Both the position numbers and the translations under genes were made by a program. Positions 1 through 10,207 of a stretch of 64,000 nucleotides of DNA are shown piece by piece (positions within the stretch are counted from its first letter, which is position 1; every line of letters begins with the position of its first letter). Source of the DNA: Peribolospora baueri (lineage: Eukaryota > Basidiomycota > Peribolosporomycetes > Peribolosporales > Peribolosporaceae); assembly GCA_029717555.1 (NCBI GenBank), contig JAMDHS010000001.1, positions 124,001-188,000 of the forward strand, written 5' to 3'. Below the pieces are notes generated by a model. That model was not told the DNA's origin and ran no database searches. It worked only from the letters and a program-made list of their open reading frames with translations.

Positions 1-269
1 TCCTCTGCGAGATGGCAAGGCAAGGCATGCTGGACTGACTGACTGAGTCGGGGCTTGCAAGATAGGAGATGACGGAAGGGAGGGAGGGCCGGGCAGGAGG
101 GTGGAATGAAAGGGAGGGAAGGAACGTCAGGAACGTGGCTGGCTGGACGAGGGCGCGAGGCGAGGGAGGCGAGGGATGGGATCCGATGCGAGCGTCGGCG
201 ACATGGGATCGACGGCGAGCAGGTGGACGTCGGCGCGACGACTGCAGTGGATATCGCGGAGACGACTTG

Positions 270-355
270 CAGTGGATCGTCGTGTCGATACGACTCGACT
301 TTACTCGACTCTAATCGTGTCGACTCTACTCGTCACGACTAGCCTCGACTCGTCC
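270..355. repeat. Degenerate CGACT/TACTCGACTC array
   Basis: The pentamer CGACT, often as ACTCGACT, recurs roughly every 10-15 bases, interspersed with TCGTGTCGA. The copies are imperfect. It is non-coding and about 1 kb upstream of the RhoGEF start. It could be a decayed minisatellite or a cluster of binding sites; sequence alone cannot decide. Confidence 0.55.
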
Positions 356-1127
356 TGCGTCCAAGCCTCGTGGAGGGGCGAGCGAAGGAGAAGCGAGCCG
401 ACACGAGGGGACGCGCACATGCAAGCACGGTGCACGGCGCCCGGCGCCCGGCTACCGGCGAGGACGGGTGGAGTGGAAGAAAGAAGAGACGACGATGGAA
501 GAAAGAAGAGAAGAGGGTCGAGTGGAAAGAAGAAGAGACGATGGCGCGGGCGGATGAGGAAGCAAGTGGACGGCGAAGCCACGCCGGCGGGCGGGCACCG
601 TCTGCGCGGGTTAGGGTTACCGGGCGACGCCGGCGCACGTGGCGGGCTGATTTGATTTGTATTGTATTATATTGTATTGGCGGCGAGGGCGAGGTTTGTA
701 TTGCATTGGGCGTCGGCGAGCGAGATGGACAGGCGCTCGACTCGCTCGACTTGCTCCACCTTGCCTCGACAGGCCTGAGGAGTCCTGTCTGTCTATCCTA
801 TCCTGTCCTGTCTATCATCTGTCCTCTTCTTTCTGTTTTTGTCGTCCTTCTCGGCAAGCTCGCCGTCCTCTCGCCGTCGCCCTGCTTGCGCCCGCTCCCG
901 CAAGCTACGGCACAAGATCGACGACCAACGAGGGCTAGTCGTAGCCCTTCCCACATACACACCCTCTAGCCGCAGCTAAGCATTGGCTAAGCGTCGCCTA
1001 ACCGCCCTTGACTATTGACTAACCGTTGCGTAAAGGCCGATTAAGAACCCGCGCAAGTGCGCGCAAGTCCCACCATCATCATCGGCCGTCGTCGCGTCGC
1101 CCCTCTTTTCTTCCTCCTCCATCCTCC

Positions 1128-1181
1128 CGTCGTCGTCGTCGTCGTCGTCATCGTCATCCTCGCCGTCGTCGTCGCCGTCGC
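1128..1181. repeat. GTC/GCC trinucleotide run
   Basis: A nearly continuous run of GTC with GCC and ATC interruptions lies about 140 bases before the proposed RhoGEF start codon. Similar GTC runs occur in this gene's last intron (about 5518-5541) and in the 3' region near 6205-6225, so the locus is prone to triplet expansion. Confidence 0.7.
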
Positions 1182-1319
1182 CTCACTTACCGTCACCGTC
1201 ACTGCCACCATCGCCTCACTTCGCTCACCGTCACCCTCGCCGTCGCCGTCACCGCTACCGCCTCGCCCGTCCTTTCCACCCTCCCCAAGGGCCCCCCCGC
1301 CCGACGACGTACCCATCCA

Positions 1320-4300
1320 ATGTCCGGCGACCCTCCCTCCTCGACCCACGACTTCCTCCGTCTCGGCTTCCCTCCTTCGCCTGCTTCGCCCTCCGTGCCT
1401 GCGCCGGCTCTTGCGCCTGCGCCTGACCACACTTCGCCCTCGCCTTTGCTTTCGCCTTCGTCCTCGCCCTTCGCCTCCTCCCCATCCTCTTCCCGCTCCC
1501 CCTTCACCCCTGACGCTCCCGTCGCTCGCTCCTTCCCTGCCTCCGCCGTCTACTCTCGACCCCCCGTCGACAAGACCGAGCTGCCCGCCCTTCCCCCTCC
1601 CTCGCCCTTGCGAGCCGACTTTCAAGCCCTCACCGTCAGCCCAGTCCGCGCAGACACCCAGGTGGCCGTCGCCGCCGCCGCTGCCGCCGCCTCCTCCGTC
1701 CATCCTACCATCTTCGCCTCCGCCAGCGACCCCCCGGATGGTCCTTCCTCATCCTCTTCTTCCTTCACTACCGCTCCCCCCTCCGTCCGGCTAAACAGCG
1801 AAACCATCGACGACGGCCTCTCACACCCCTTCCCCGATCAGCCCTTCCCCATCTCCCCCGCCGTGTCCACTTTCTCCGCCCACTCCGCTCACTCCAACAT
1901 GGACCTCGGCGACATCTCGCCCGATGGCGATGGCAGAGAGAGAGATAGGGATAGGGACAGGGACAGGGATCGGGATAGCAGGGATCGCGATAGGGACAGC
2001 AGGGATCGCGACACCGGCAGGGACAGCAGGGACAAGAAGGGAGATGGAAAAAAGGCAAACCCGCTGGTCGACCTCATCGAGACTGAGACGGTGTATGTCG
2101 ATGAGCTGAGCATGATCATTCGGGTGAGCTTGAGCTTGTGTCTGGGCCTGACTGAGCCTGGGATGGGATGGGATGCGGTGGGAGGCTAGGAGAGGGGAGG
2201 CGAGGGGAGGCGAGGCGAGCGGAGGGATTCATCGAATTTTGCTGACCCAATTTTTTTTTGTCGTCCTTCGTCGCCTTTTTTCTTCTCTTCGTCTCTTCTC
2301 TTCGTCGTCTCTTCGTTGTCTCTTCTCTTCGTCTCTTCTCTTCGTCCTTCCTTCGTCTTCTCTTTCCTATCCCCTCAGCGCGTCGCCGCCGCATGGAGCA
2401 GGTCCAACTTTCCTCCCACCGCCCTCGACGGCATGTTCCGCAACGTCGAGGCTGTTTACAGGACTAACCGCGCTTTCCTCTCCGTGAGTACCACCCGCGC
2501 TCGAAGGCGACCGCCGCTCATCCTTTTGCTCATCCCTTCTTTTTCTCCAGGCTTTGAAAGAAATCGGTCCCAATCCCTCTTCGCCCAAGGAGCTCGGAGA
2601 TTTGCTCATGCGATGGGTGCGTCGCCCTCCGTCGTCCCACCACTCAGTCCGCCCAGTTCGCTGAACCGACGCCGCGCTTCCCTTCTTTGCATCTTCTACC
2701 TCCCATCGCAGGTCGACGACCTCGACGCCCCCTATGGCCGCTACGTAGACGCTTACGTCAACGACTTTGATTCCTGGCAGCCCGTCCAGTCCAACCCTAA
2801 CCTCGCCTCCGTCCTCGTCAGCGTCTCCTCCGAGCCCGACTCTCCCCTTCCCTCGGACCGCAAGCGAAGAAGCGCCAACCACCCTTGGTCCCTCGACCAG
2901 CTCTTCGCCCTCCCCCACATCCGCTTGAAGTACTACAAGAAGCTCTACGCCCGCCTCCTCAAGAGCACCCAGCCGGGCCGGAGCGACCATCGCTTGCTCG
3001 TCACCGCTAACACCAAGCTCGACGAGTTGGTGGAGAGGAGCAAGGCGGGTCAAACGAGGAGCGTGTGGGATCTCGACCCCGCTGGTGGTGGCGCTGGCGC
3101 TGGCACCGGCGGTGCGCCGAATCGAAACAGCGAGCGGAGCGTCACCAGCTCGACCGCCGACAGCCTCGCGACGAGCGGCGAGGAGCGCGATAGGATGAGC
3201 TCTGCCACCTCGGCCTCCACCGGTCAGACCCCGCCCTTCCCTCCCACTAAGAACGGCCCGCCAACGAGGACCGCCGGACACTCCCGAACGCCCTCCGCCG
3301 GCTCCGGTTCCGTCTCCGGCGCTGGCACCACGATCGACGGCAGGCAGACCCCGGTTACCTCCACGCCTCCTCTCGGCGGCGGCGGCGGCGCCCCGCGCAT
3401 CGGCGTCGACACCAGTTCCGCTGTCCTCGCCCGCGCCAACAACAACAACAACAACAATGGCCCCCGCTCCAGATCCGCCGTCGAATCAGCCACATCCATC
3501 GGCTCCGGCATCTCCATTGGCGCTAACCCTATCGGCCTATCCGACGTTTCAGAGATTGAGAGAAGATTGGACACGTCGAGGACTTTGGACGTTTTTACTA
3601 TGCAGCCCAAGGTGCGCGCGCGGTTGCGGTTGCGGTCGCGAGGTTGTGGCCGTCTATTTTTCGTTTAATGTTCTTTTTTTGCCCGCTTTTCGTTCAATTT
3701 TTTTGCCCTTTTTTTTTTTTTTTCTCTTTCCGCCAGAAATGCCAACTGCAAATGAACCCGCCCTCGCTTCCCTTCACCCGCACCCTCCGCCGCTCCGCCG
3801 ACGTGGTCATCTTCTTCACCCCGCAATCGACCAAGACGGAGATTGTGATCCGGCGCGCTCACATCTTCCTCCTCACCGACCTCTTCCTCGTCTGCGAGCG
3901 CATGACCCCCTCGGAGCGCGATCGCGCTCGAGAGCGCGGTGAGCCCGAGAGGGACATGTGGCTCCTTTACCCGCCGCTCGCGGGAAAGCATTTGAGGGTC
4001 TCCAGCGCCGGCGGCGTACAAGGTCAGTCGCCTCCTCTCTTCCCTTTCGTTCTGAGCCGGTCCATTGGCGAGCTCGCCCTTCATCCCGTGTCCTCTCTTT
4101 TTCATTTTCTTCTTCAGACAACGTCCTCCAGGTGCTGGTGATGAAAAAGGAAAAGCTCCTCATACACACCGACTCCAGGGTGGCCAAGGACAATTGGATT
4201 CGCGACGTCGAGGAGTGTAATGCTTTCGCTGCCAATCGTGAGTCGAGTTTTTGTTTGTTTGGCCTTGGCCGCGCGGGTGTGTGTGCTCATCGACTTTCAT

Positions 4301-5948
4301 TTCATTTCATTTTTCTTTCCCTTTTTCGCTCCCTCTATAGTGACCGCCAAGCTCAAGAGTCAGCAGCAGTCCCCCTCGCCAAGCTCCGCTAAAAACTCTT
4401 CTACCGACGGCATGCCCCTCTCGCCCACCATCTCCATCACTCCTTCCGGGAGCAATCCGGCCGACGTCGGTGGGACGGTGGACCTAAACAGAGAGCCGAG
4501 CATTGCCAGCGTCGCAAGCAGGTCCAGCAACCCGGCCATCAACGGTCAAGCCTCTCCTGACGGCGGACCCGGCCGTCAGCACAGCGCGCCCAACTCGAGA
4601 GGGCCCTCGCCCGGACACAGCCTCAATGGCGGTCCGCCGCTCATGTCGTTCGGAGGGCCCGGTCAACCTCCGATGCCCGGTCATCAAAGTCCCCCAGGCC
4701 CAGGTATGTACGGCGCTCGTCCACCGCCACCCCCGGGCCCGGGCGGCCCCGGCTACCCTCCCAACGGCGGTCCTCTTTCGTCTCCCATGATGGGCCCCAT
4801 CCGACCAGGGTACGCGGCCAGACCGATGCAGGGAGCCCGTCCACCTTATCCGCCCATGAACGGCGGCTTCTCGCCCGGCGCGATGCATGCCCACGAGCGA
4901 GGCATGCCCCCGCCTCCGCCTCCCGGACCCGGTTTCCGTCCCCAGCTCCCCGGCCCGGGTCTCCATCCGTCCGACTCGATCCGCAGCAATGGCTCGGCCC
5001 CCGGAGGCTACCTTATGGGCAGCCCACACATGGGGCCTTACAGACCCGGTCCCCTCGGCCCCGGCGGCCCCGGCGGCGGCCCGCCTGGGGGCCGAAGACC
5101 GTCGGCGCCCGGCGATCCTAACGGCTTCCGACGCGACCACGCCGGCGGCGGCGGCTTCGGTTCCCCGCCCATGCCCGCTCACCGGTACGTCGCCGGCCAG
5201 ATCCAGCGCTCGCGCTCCGCCGATCCCGTCAATGCCTACGGCCCCGGCGGCGGGCGAAGTGGTGGGCCGGGGGGGCCGGGGCCCGAGTTACCGCCGATGG
5301 GCCCGGGCGGCTACCCGGCGAGCGTGCCTTCGTCCCCCGGCCAACGACCGCCTCCGCCGAGCGAGATGGTGAAGCGAGGCCCTCAGAGGAACGACAGAGA
5401 CGACATCTCCCCGCCCGGCAGCCCGACGGACGACAGGCCACAGCAACAGGTGACGAACGCGATCAGCGCGCAGATGAGGTGCAAGGTCTTTTTGAAGCAG
5501 AACCATTCGGTGCGTGGTCGTTGTCGTCGTCGTCGTCGTCGCGTGCCTGCCTCGCTTTTGCGCTTTTGGTTCCTGTGGCTGTCTGGCTGGCTGGCTGAGT
5601 GCGTGCGCTCATGATCTGAACCTTGTCGTCCGCCCTTTTTTCTTCTTTCCGCTCCCGTTTGTCGTGCGCTCACAGCAATGGAAGTCGCTCGGTGCAGCGC
5701 GCCTCAAGCTGTATCATCAGCGCCCGACCAACGTCAAGCAGTTGGTGGTGGAGAGCGACAAAAAGACGCTCATCTCCACCATCGTCCTCACCGACGGCGT
5801 CGAGCGCGTCGGCAAAACCGGCGTCGCCGTCGAGCTTTCCGATTCTGGCGCCAGGACGGGGATCATCTACATGCTTCAGCTCAGGTCCGAGGATTCTGCA
5901 TCTGGCTTTTTCCAGCAATTGCTAGAGGGGAGCGACCGCCAGCGGTGA
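1320..5948 (+). CDS. DH-PH domain Rho guanine-nucleotide exchange factor-like protein
   Basis: Eight exons keep phase: 1320-2123, 2379-2483, 2551-2616, 2712-3611, 3737-4022, 4118-4237, 4341-5509, 5676-5948, giving 1240 aa. After a Ser/Pro/Ala-rich N-terminus and an Arg-Asp repeat (about 205-235) comes a DH-like helical domain (about 245-445; starts NPLVDLIETETVYVDEL, later PHIRLKYYKKLYARLL). A PH-like domain follows (about 626-765), with FLLTDLFLVCERM and VAKDNWIRDVEECNAF. A long Pro/Gly-rich linker (about 800-1130) leads to a folded-looking C-terminal domain (about 1140-1240). Such proteins load GTP onto Rho/Cdc42 GTPases at the cell cortex; that role is inferred from the domain order. The start is the first in-frame ATG before coherent sequence. 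The weak point is the low-complexity N-terminus, where another start is possible. Confidence 0.85.
1924..2034 (+). repeat. Arg-Asp coding repeat inside exon 1 of the RhoGEF
   Basis: A purine-rich tandem of GGGATA/GGGACA hexamers encodes alternating Arg-Asp dipeptides just before the DH-like domain. It is in frame and sits in a linker, so length variation between strains would be tolerated. Confidence 0.75.
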
Positions 5949-6983
5949 TGCCGATGGCCGTCGGTCCCTGCCCACACCGCCATGCTTCCCTCCACCGACG
6001 TCCTTGCCTTCCGCCTCCGCACTCGCTCTCTGCATCTTCTCCGCTCCGTCTCGGTATTCCGGACGCTTTCGCCAACCCTTGTTCTTTCAGTCTCTGTGTC
6101 TGTCTGTCTCTCTCACACATCCACCTACGATCTTTCTTCTGCTTTTCGGACTCGGGCTCTTCTTCATCGCTCTTCGCTCTGTCGCATGGATGGATCTTGG
6201 TCATGGTCGTCGTCGTCGCCGTCGTTCCTATCTATCTACCCTCCCATTCTCTCCGCCGTCCGCCATCCGAGGCTGGCCACGCTCGGTCCCGTTTTCCGCT
6301 CTCCCTTCTCCTCCGTCCCGTCCCATCCAGCACTCAATCCGTTCCGTCCCTTCTCTCTACCTGTACCCCCCAGCTAGTCACACGGCCTATCCCATCCTTG
6401 CTTTTTCCTTCTCATCGCTTCCCCTCCCCACCTGTCCTTACCGCCGCTACATAGACACGCACGTACGTAGGCCGACCGACCGGCGAGGGAAACTAGGTTA
6501 ATGTTCTTCTTTTATCTTGCCTTTTATCTTGCTTTTCCTTTTTCGTTTTCCCCGTCTCGAGACCATCTTTGCCTTTGCCTTTTTGCTCCTTCTTCTCCAA
6601 CCTAGAATGCGCCCACGGCCACGCCCTCCTTCCTTCCTCCCTTCCCCTTTCTTTTCCCTTCACACACGTATTCACCTCCTTCCTCCGTCCTCGCGCCGAG
6701 CCACGAGCGCGCTCACAGGGCAGCACTCGACCGATGGACCGAGCGACCCTCGGCAGTTCTACGCAGGCACGGACACGGGCACAGGTACAGGCACAGGCAG
6801 GTACAGAAAAGGGGCCGGCGGCCGGGGGAAGCGAGTGGGCGCAAGGATGCGACGGACGGGACCGTTTGTGCGAGATGACGTACCCCCGTATGTACATACT
6901 ATACTGTATTGTATGTATGTACCAGCGCATACATAGAGCCCGTCCTCTTGTCGTATCGTACAGGTACGGCCACCTCGCTCAGT
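5949..6983. other. Convergent intergenic region, RhoGEF and ORC4 3' ends
   Basis: This 1.0-kb stretch separates two genes that end toward each other. It is pyrimidine-rich, with GTC triplets near 6205 and a CACAGGTACAGG-type short repeat at about 6760-6805. Open frames on both strands are low-complexity and none shows a plausible protein. It probably contains both 3' UTRs. Confidence 0.5.
6762..6806. repeat. Short GGCACAGG/GGTACAGG repeat
   Basis: Five to six imperfect copies of a 6-10 base GGCACAGG or GGTACAGG unit lie in the gap between the RhoGEF and ORC4 3' ends. No gene overlaps. Confidence 0.6.
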
Positions 6984-9920
6984 TCAGCCACCTCCCCAGC
7001 CGGTGGCCCATTTGACCACTTCGGTAGGCAAGCTCGCCGCGCGAGCCTTGACGCCCTGGACGATCTCGCCGGCGGTAAGCACGCATCGGACGCGCGCGAA
7101 CTGGTTGCGCACCGATGACGACGACGAGGTCGTCGTCCCGCCGCCTGTGATCGGGGCGGCGCGGGCGGAGGTCGAGTCGGAGAGGAAGAGTTCGATGGAT
7201 TGGAGGTGCTCGAAAGCCTAACATGACGGGGGTGAATGGAGATGAAAGATATGTTTTCATTTTCGGCGCGACGTGATGCGGGGCGATGCGATGCGGAGAC
7301 GCTGTTTGAGGGGGAAAGGCATGTCGGGCGGGCACGAGTATCGGCTGACGGTTTGACTCACCACCAACGCCCCCTCCTTGGCCATCCCCTTGACCCTCAT
7401 TTTGCCCGCCGTCGCGCTGGCGATCCCGCTCGCCCAAGAGCGATCGGCGAACCGCCGGTACTCGTCGTAGACCATCTCAAAGTTGAACAGCTCGCGGTCG
7501 CGAGAGAGGAGGTGCTTGGCGGATATGAGCATATGCAGCGAGGGTTCCGGGAGGTCTGTGGGAGGTGGGTGCGAGAGAATGGGAGTGCGGCAGATGACAC
7601 GATGGGGCTGTCAGCGGGGGAGCGGGCGAGACGGACAGGCGACGAATGGCACGAGCGCGACAGACGGACGATGTTTCGGCCGGCTTCCTTCCCACATCAA
7701 ATGAGCCCTCGAACGTACCCTGCACAATCTCGGCCATATAATCTCCCCTCTGAAGCTCGACAGCCTCCTTCAAGACAGAAGCGTTCAAGTTTGGTCGGGA
7801 AGGAGATAAGGGAGCGACGGAGAGAATCTGCTCGCATGTGCAGAACAGCCAGAGGGCGCGTAACGGGGAGAAGGGGTAGGTACAGAAAAAAAATTTAGTC
7901 TATTAGTTCTTAAGGCCGCCTCTGTGACATCTCTGCGCGATTCCCCGCTAATGGAGGCAGAATGTCTGGAGACGACTTACAAGGATGCGATACAAAAGTC
8001 CGACGTCGTTGTTGAGGTCAAACACGCCGCTGACGACGCTGAGAAAGTCAGGTTGTTTGCAAAAGTTCTACGAGCGGGCGAGGGGCGAGCAGACGGAAGT
8101 GCAGCGCCGGGAGAATGGGGAAGGAGGGCAAAAGGGATGGAGGAAAGGGGGGCGGCACAGGAAGTTGGCAAATGAGTGACCGACCTTCCCATCCACAACG
8201 TTCACTTGCGCAGATGTTCGAAGTGAACGAGCCGCTCACGTCCACTTCCATCGCCCAAGCTCGTCGCACTAGCAGCCCGTCCCCGTCCCCGTCCTCATCA
8301 TCGTCATCGTCATCGGCGCCCGACCTGGCCTCTCCTACTGCTGCTCCGCCTCCATTCCCACCGAGTAGAGCTTTTCTCGCAATCTCCGTGAGGGCGTCCA
8401 GCGACGCAGGAGGGTAGACGTGAATGACTCGGTGCGAGAAGCGAGACTTGACCCGTTTTTCCAGTTGGTCGGGCGCATCCTGCGTTGACGGCGCGAAGCG
8501 GTCCGAAAGCGTTTGAATGGACGTCCGGAGAAAGCAGAAGGGCAGAAAGGGCGTGCCCGCGCACGCCGGGTGAACACTCACCAATCTGCAGGTAGTTCCA
8601 ATGACGGCCAGGCCCCTACTGTACGTTCCAGCCTGAACGGCATCAAGCAAACAGTACAATAGCGCTTGTCTTGGGTGGTCCGCGAAGAGGTCAAAGTTCT
8701 CCAGCGTGATGATAAGCGGCAAAGGGCGTCGGCCTATCGGCTTGTCGTCGGTTGTCGGTGCAGATAAAGAAGAGAGTAGAGAGAGGATTTGGGTAGTCGT
8801 CTCCGAGAGAGAAGACTGTGGCGATGTCCAGGACAAAGTCGTCGCGAAGGTGATACGTCAGAATGCCTAGCCGAAAAAAAAGGGATAGAACCAAGAAGCT
8901 CCGCACGGACTCACAAAAATACTTCTTTCCACTTCCCATACCAAGTCATCCTCCTCATCTTCCTCCCCTACGCCCTCCCCCCTCTCACCTTCCCCGCGCA
9001 TCACGCCATCAATCCCCAGCGTAGCATCCCCCTCCCCCTCTAAACCCGCAAAGGCTCCAGAACGCAACAGCTGCCTGGCCATCTCGCGCAAAGCAAGCCT
9101 ATCCGTTGTTTGGAGCGCACCGTCTAAGTAGATGTGATGAAATGTAGATGAGGGAGGGGACGCGGAGGGCGTAGGCGGGATCTTGCCGTTTGCAGATGAG
9201 CGGGCGCGGGCAGCCGGTGTGGGACTGTGGCCGCTGTGACTAGATTGTTGTCGGAGCTTATGCAGGGCGGCACGGAGGAGCTGCATGAGCGAGTGCCAAA
9301 GGGAGACAGAAAGCAGAAAGCAGGAATGAAAGGAATGGAAAGGGTAAGTACAGGCAGAAGCCAGCCATCCACACCGGCGACGTCGGAATAGTGGATGCCA
9401 GGACGAGAAAATCCTACGACCTGCTCACCGAAGTCTTCCCAGCGCCTTTGGGGCCCATAACGAGCGCGCTGTTCCCCTCTCCCCTCTTCACGGTTCCCTC
9501 GAGGACGCCGAGCAGTTGAGACAGCGGTGCGTCCATGCCTACGAGTCCAAGCTCTTCATCCGCATCTCCGCCCGCCGTCTGGTCGGCATGTTTACCTTTG
9601 CGAGCGCCGGGAAGCTGGCGCGACTCGGATCGCAGAGAGGAGGCAAATGTTCCGGAAAGAATGTCTAATATACGGTTGCGGAGGGGGGGGAAGTGTTTCT
9701 CCAAAGCCTCAGCGGGAAGTTTGTCCAAGGTCGCGATCGCTGTCGCCGTCGGCGAAGATGGTGCTGCCTCCCTGGACACCTGCCGACCCAGGGTGCCCGT
9801 AAGCGACACGTCGCTTGCAGCGACGGGCTGCTGTACTTGAGTCCTTGCGCTTCGAGTGAACCTTCGCCTCTGCGGAGACTCGGTGTCGTCGTTGGTGGGC
9901 GACTTGCGTTTGGGAGGCAT
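6984..9920 (-). CDS. ORC4: Origin recognition complex subunit 4
   Basis: Eight exons (9920-9429, 9280-8915, 8815-8582, 8479-8240, 8067-7981, 7827-7719, 7555-7362, 7217-6984) give 651 aa. After a basic tail starting MPPKRKSP comes the Walker A MGPKGAGKTS (about 155-164), split from the rest by intron 1. Next are HIYLDGALQTTDRLALREM, ITLENFDLFADHP at the Walker B position (about 320-332), IGTTCRL and the EKRVKSRFSHRVI arginine-finger block. The C-terminal winged-helix part has LFNFEMVYDEYRRF, AFEHLQSIEL and a last helix ending VVKWATGW. All match the order in human ORC4. ORC4 is one of the AAA+ subunits of the ring that marks replication origins and loads MCM. The usual Walker B Asp-Glu reads Glu-Asn here. 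MPPKRK was chosen as the start because it begins the basic tail and lies next to the divergent promoter. Confidence 0.93.
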
Positions 9921-10207
9921 CGTCGTCGGTGACCAAAGTGGATGTGAGAATATCATCGACGCTGATCGGCGAGGAGCGCGGCGGACTTGTTCGGACTTGT
10001 TCGGCCCGACCGTTCGGACGTGATCGGCTTTTCCGGCTCGAGCCACCATCTCGTCCGGCTGTCAGCCACCGGACAAAAAGAAGCGATGAGGCGGCGATGG
10101 ATGATGGATGGACGCAATCGATGGTTTAAGAAGGAGGCCATGTCTCGCTGATTCCCTCGACGTCGTCCTTGGCCTGCCACTCCTCCTCCGTCTTGATCAC
10201 CGCCACC
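9921..10207. promoter_or_regulatory. Divergent promoter, ORC4 / DHA1 transporter
   Basis: Only 287 bases separate the start codons of ORC4 (-) and the transporter (+). It contains a doubled CGGACTTGTTCGG-like element around 9988-10012. I see no clear TATA box on either side. The transporter start has a good context, CCACCATGACC. Confidence 0.55.

Larger units (their letters stand above)
1..1319. other. Upstream region of the RhoGEF gene, no gene seen
   Basis: I see no convincing coding exon here. All long open frames are low-complexity and overlap each other. The stretch holds a CGACT-rich degenerate array (about 270-355), direct repeats of TTGTATTG (about 655-705), a TGTCC/TATCC pyrimidine stretch (780-835), several GCTAAGC/CTAACCG words (about 975-1030) and a GTC triplet run (1128-1181). 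It is best read as the promoter and 5' leader of the downstream gene, with the end of any earlier gene lying outside the window. Confidence 0.5.

Noticed and set aside
2367-3281. Long open frame antisense to RhoGEF exon 4
   Set aside because: It runs opposite a phase-consistent, domain-bearing exon. Its product is Gly/Arg/Ala-rich, as expected of a G+C-rich shadow frame.
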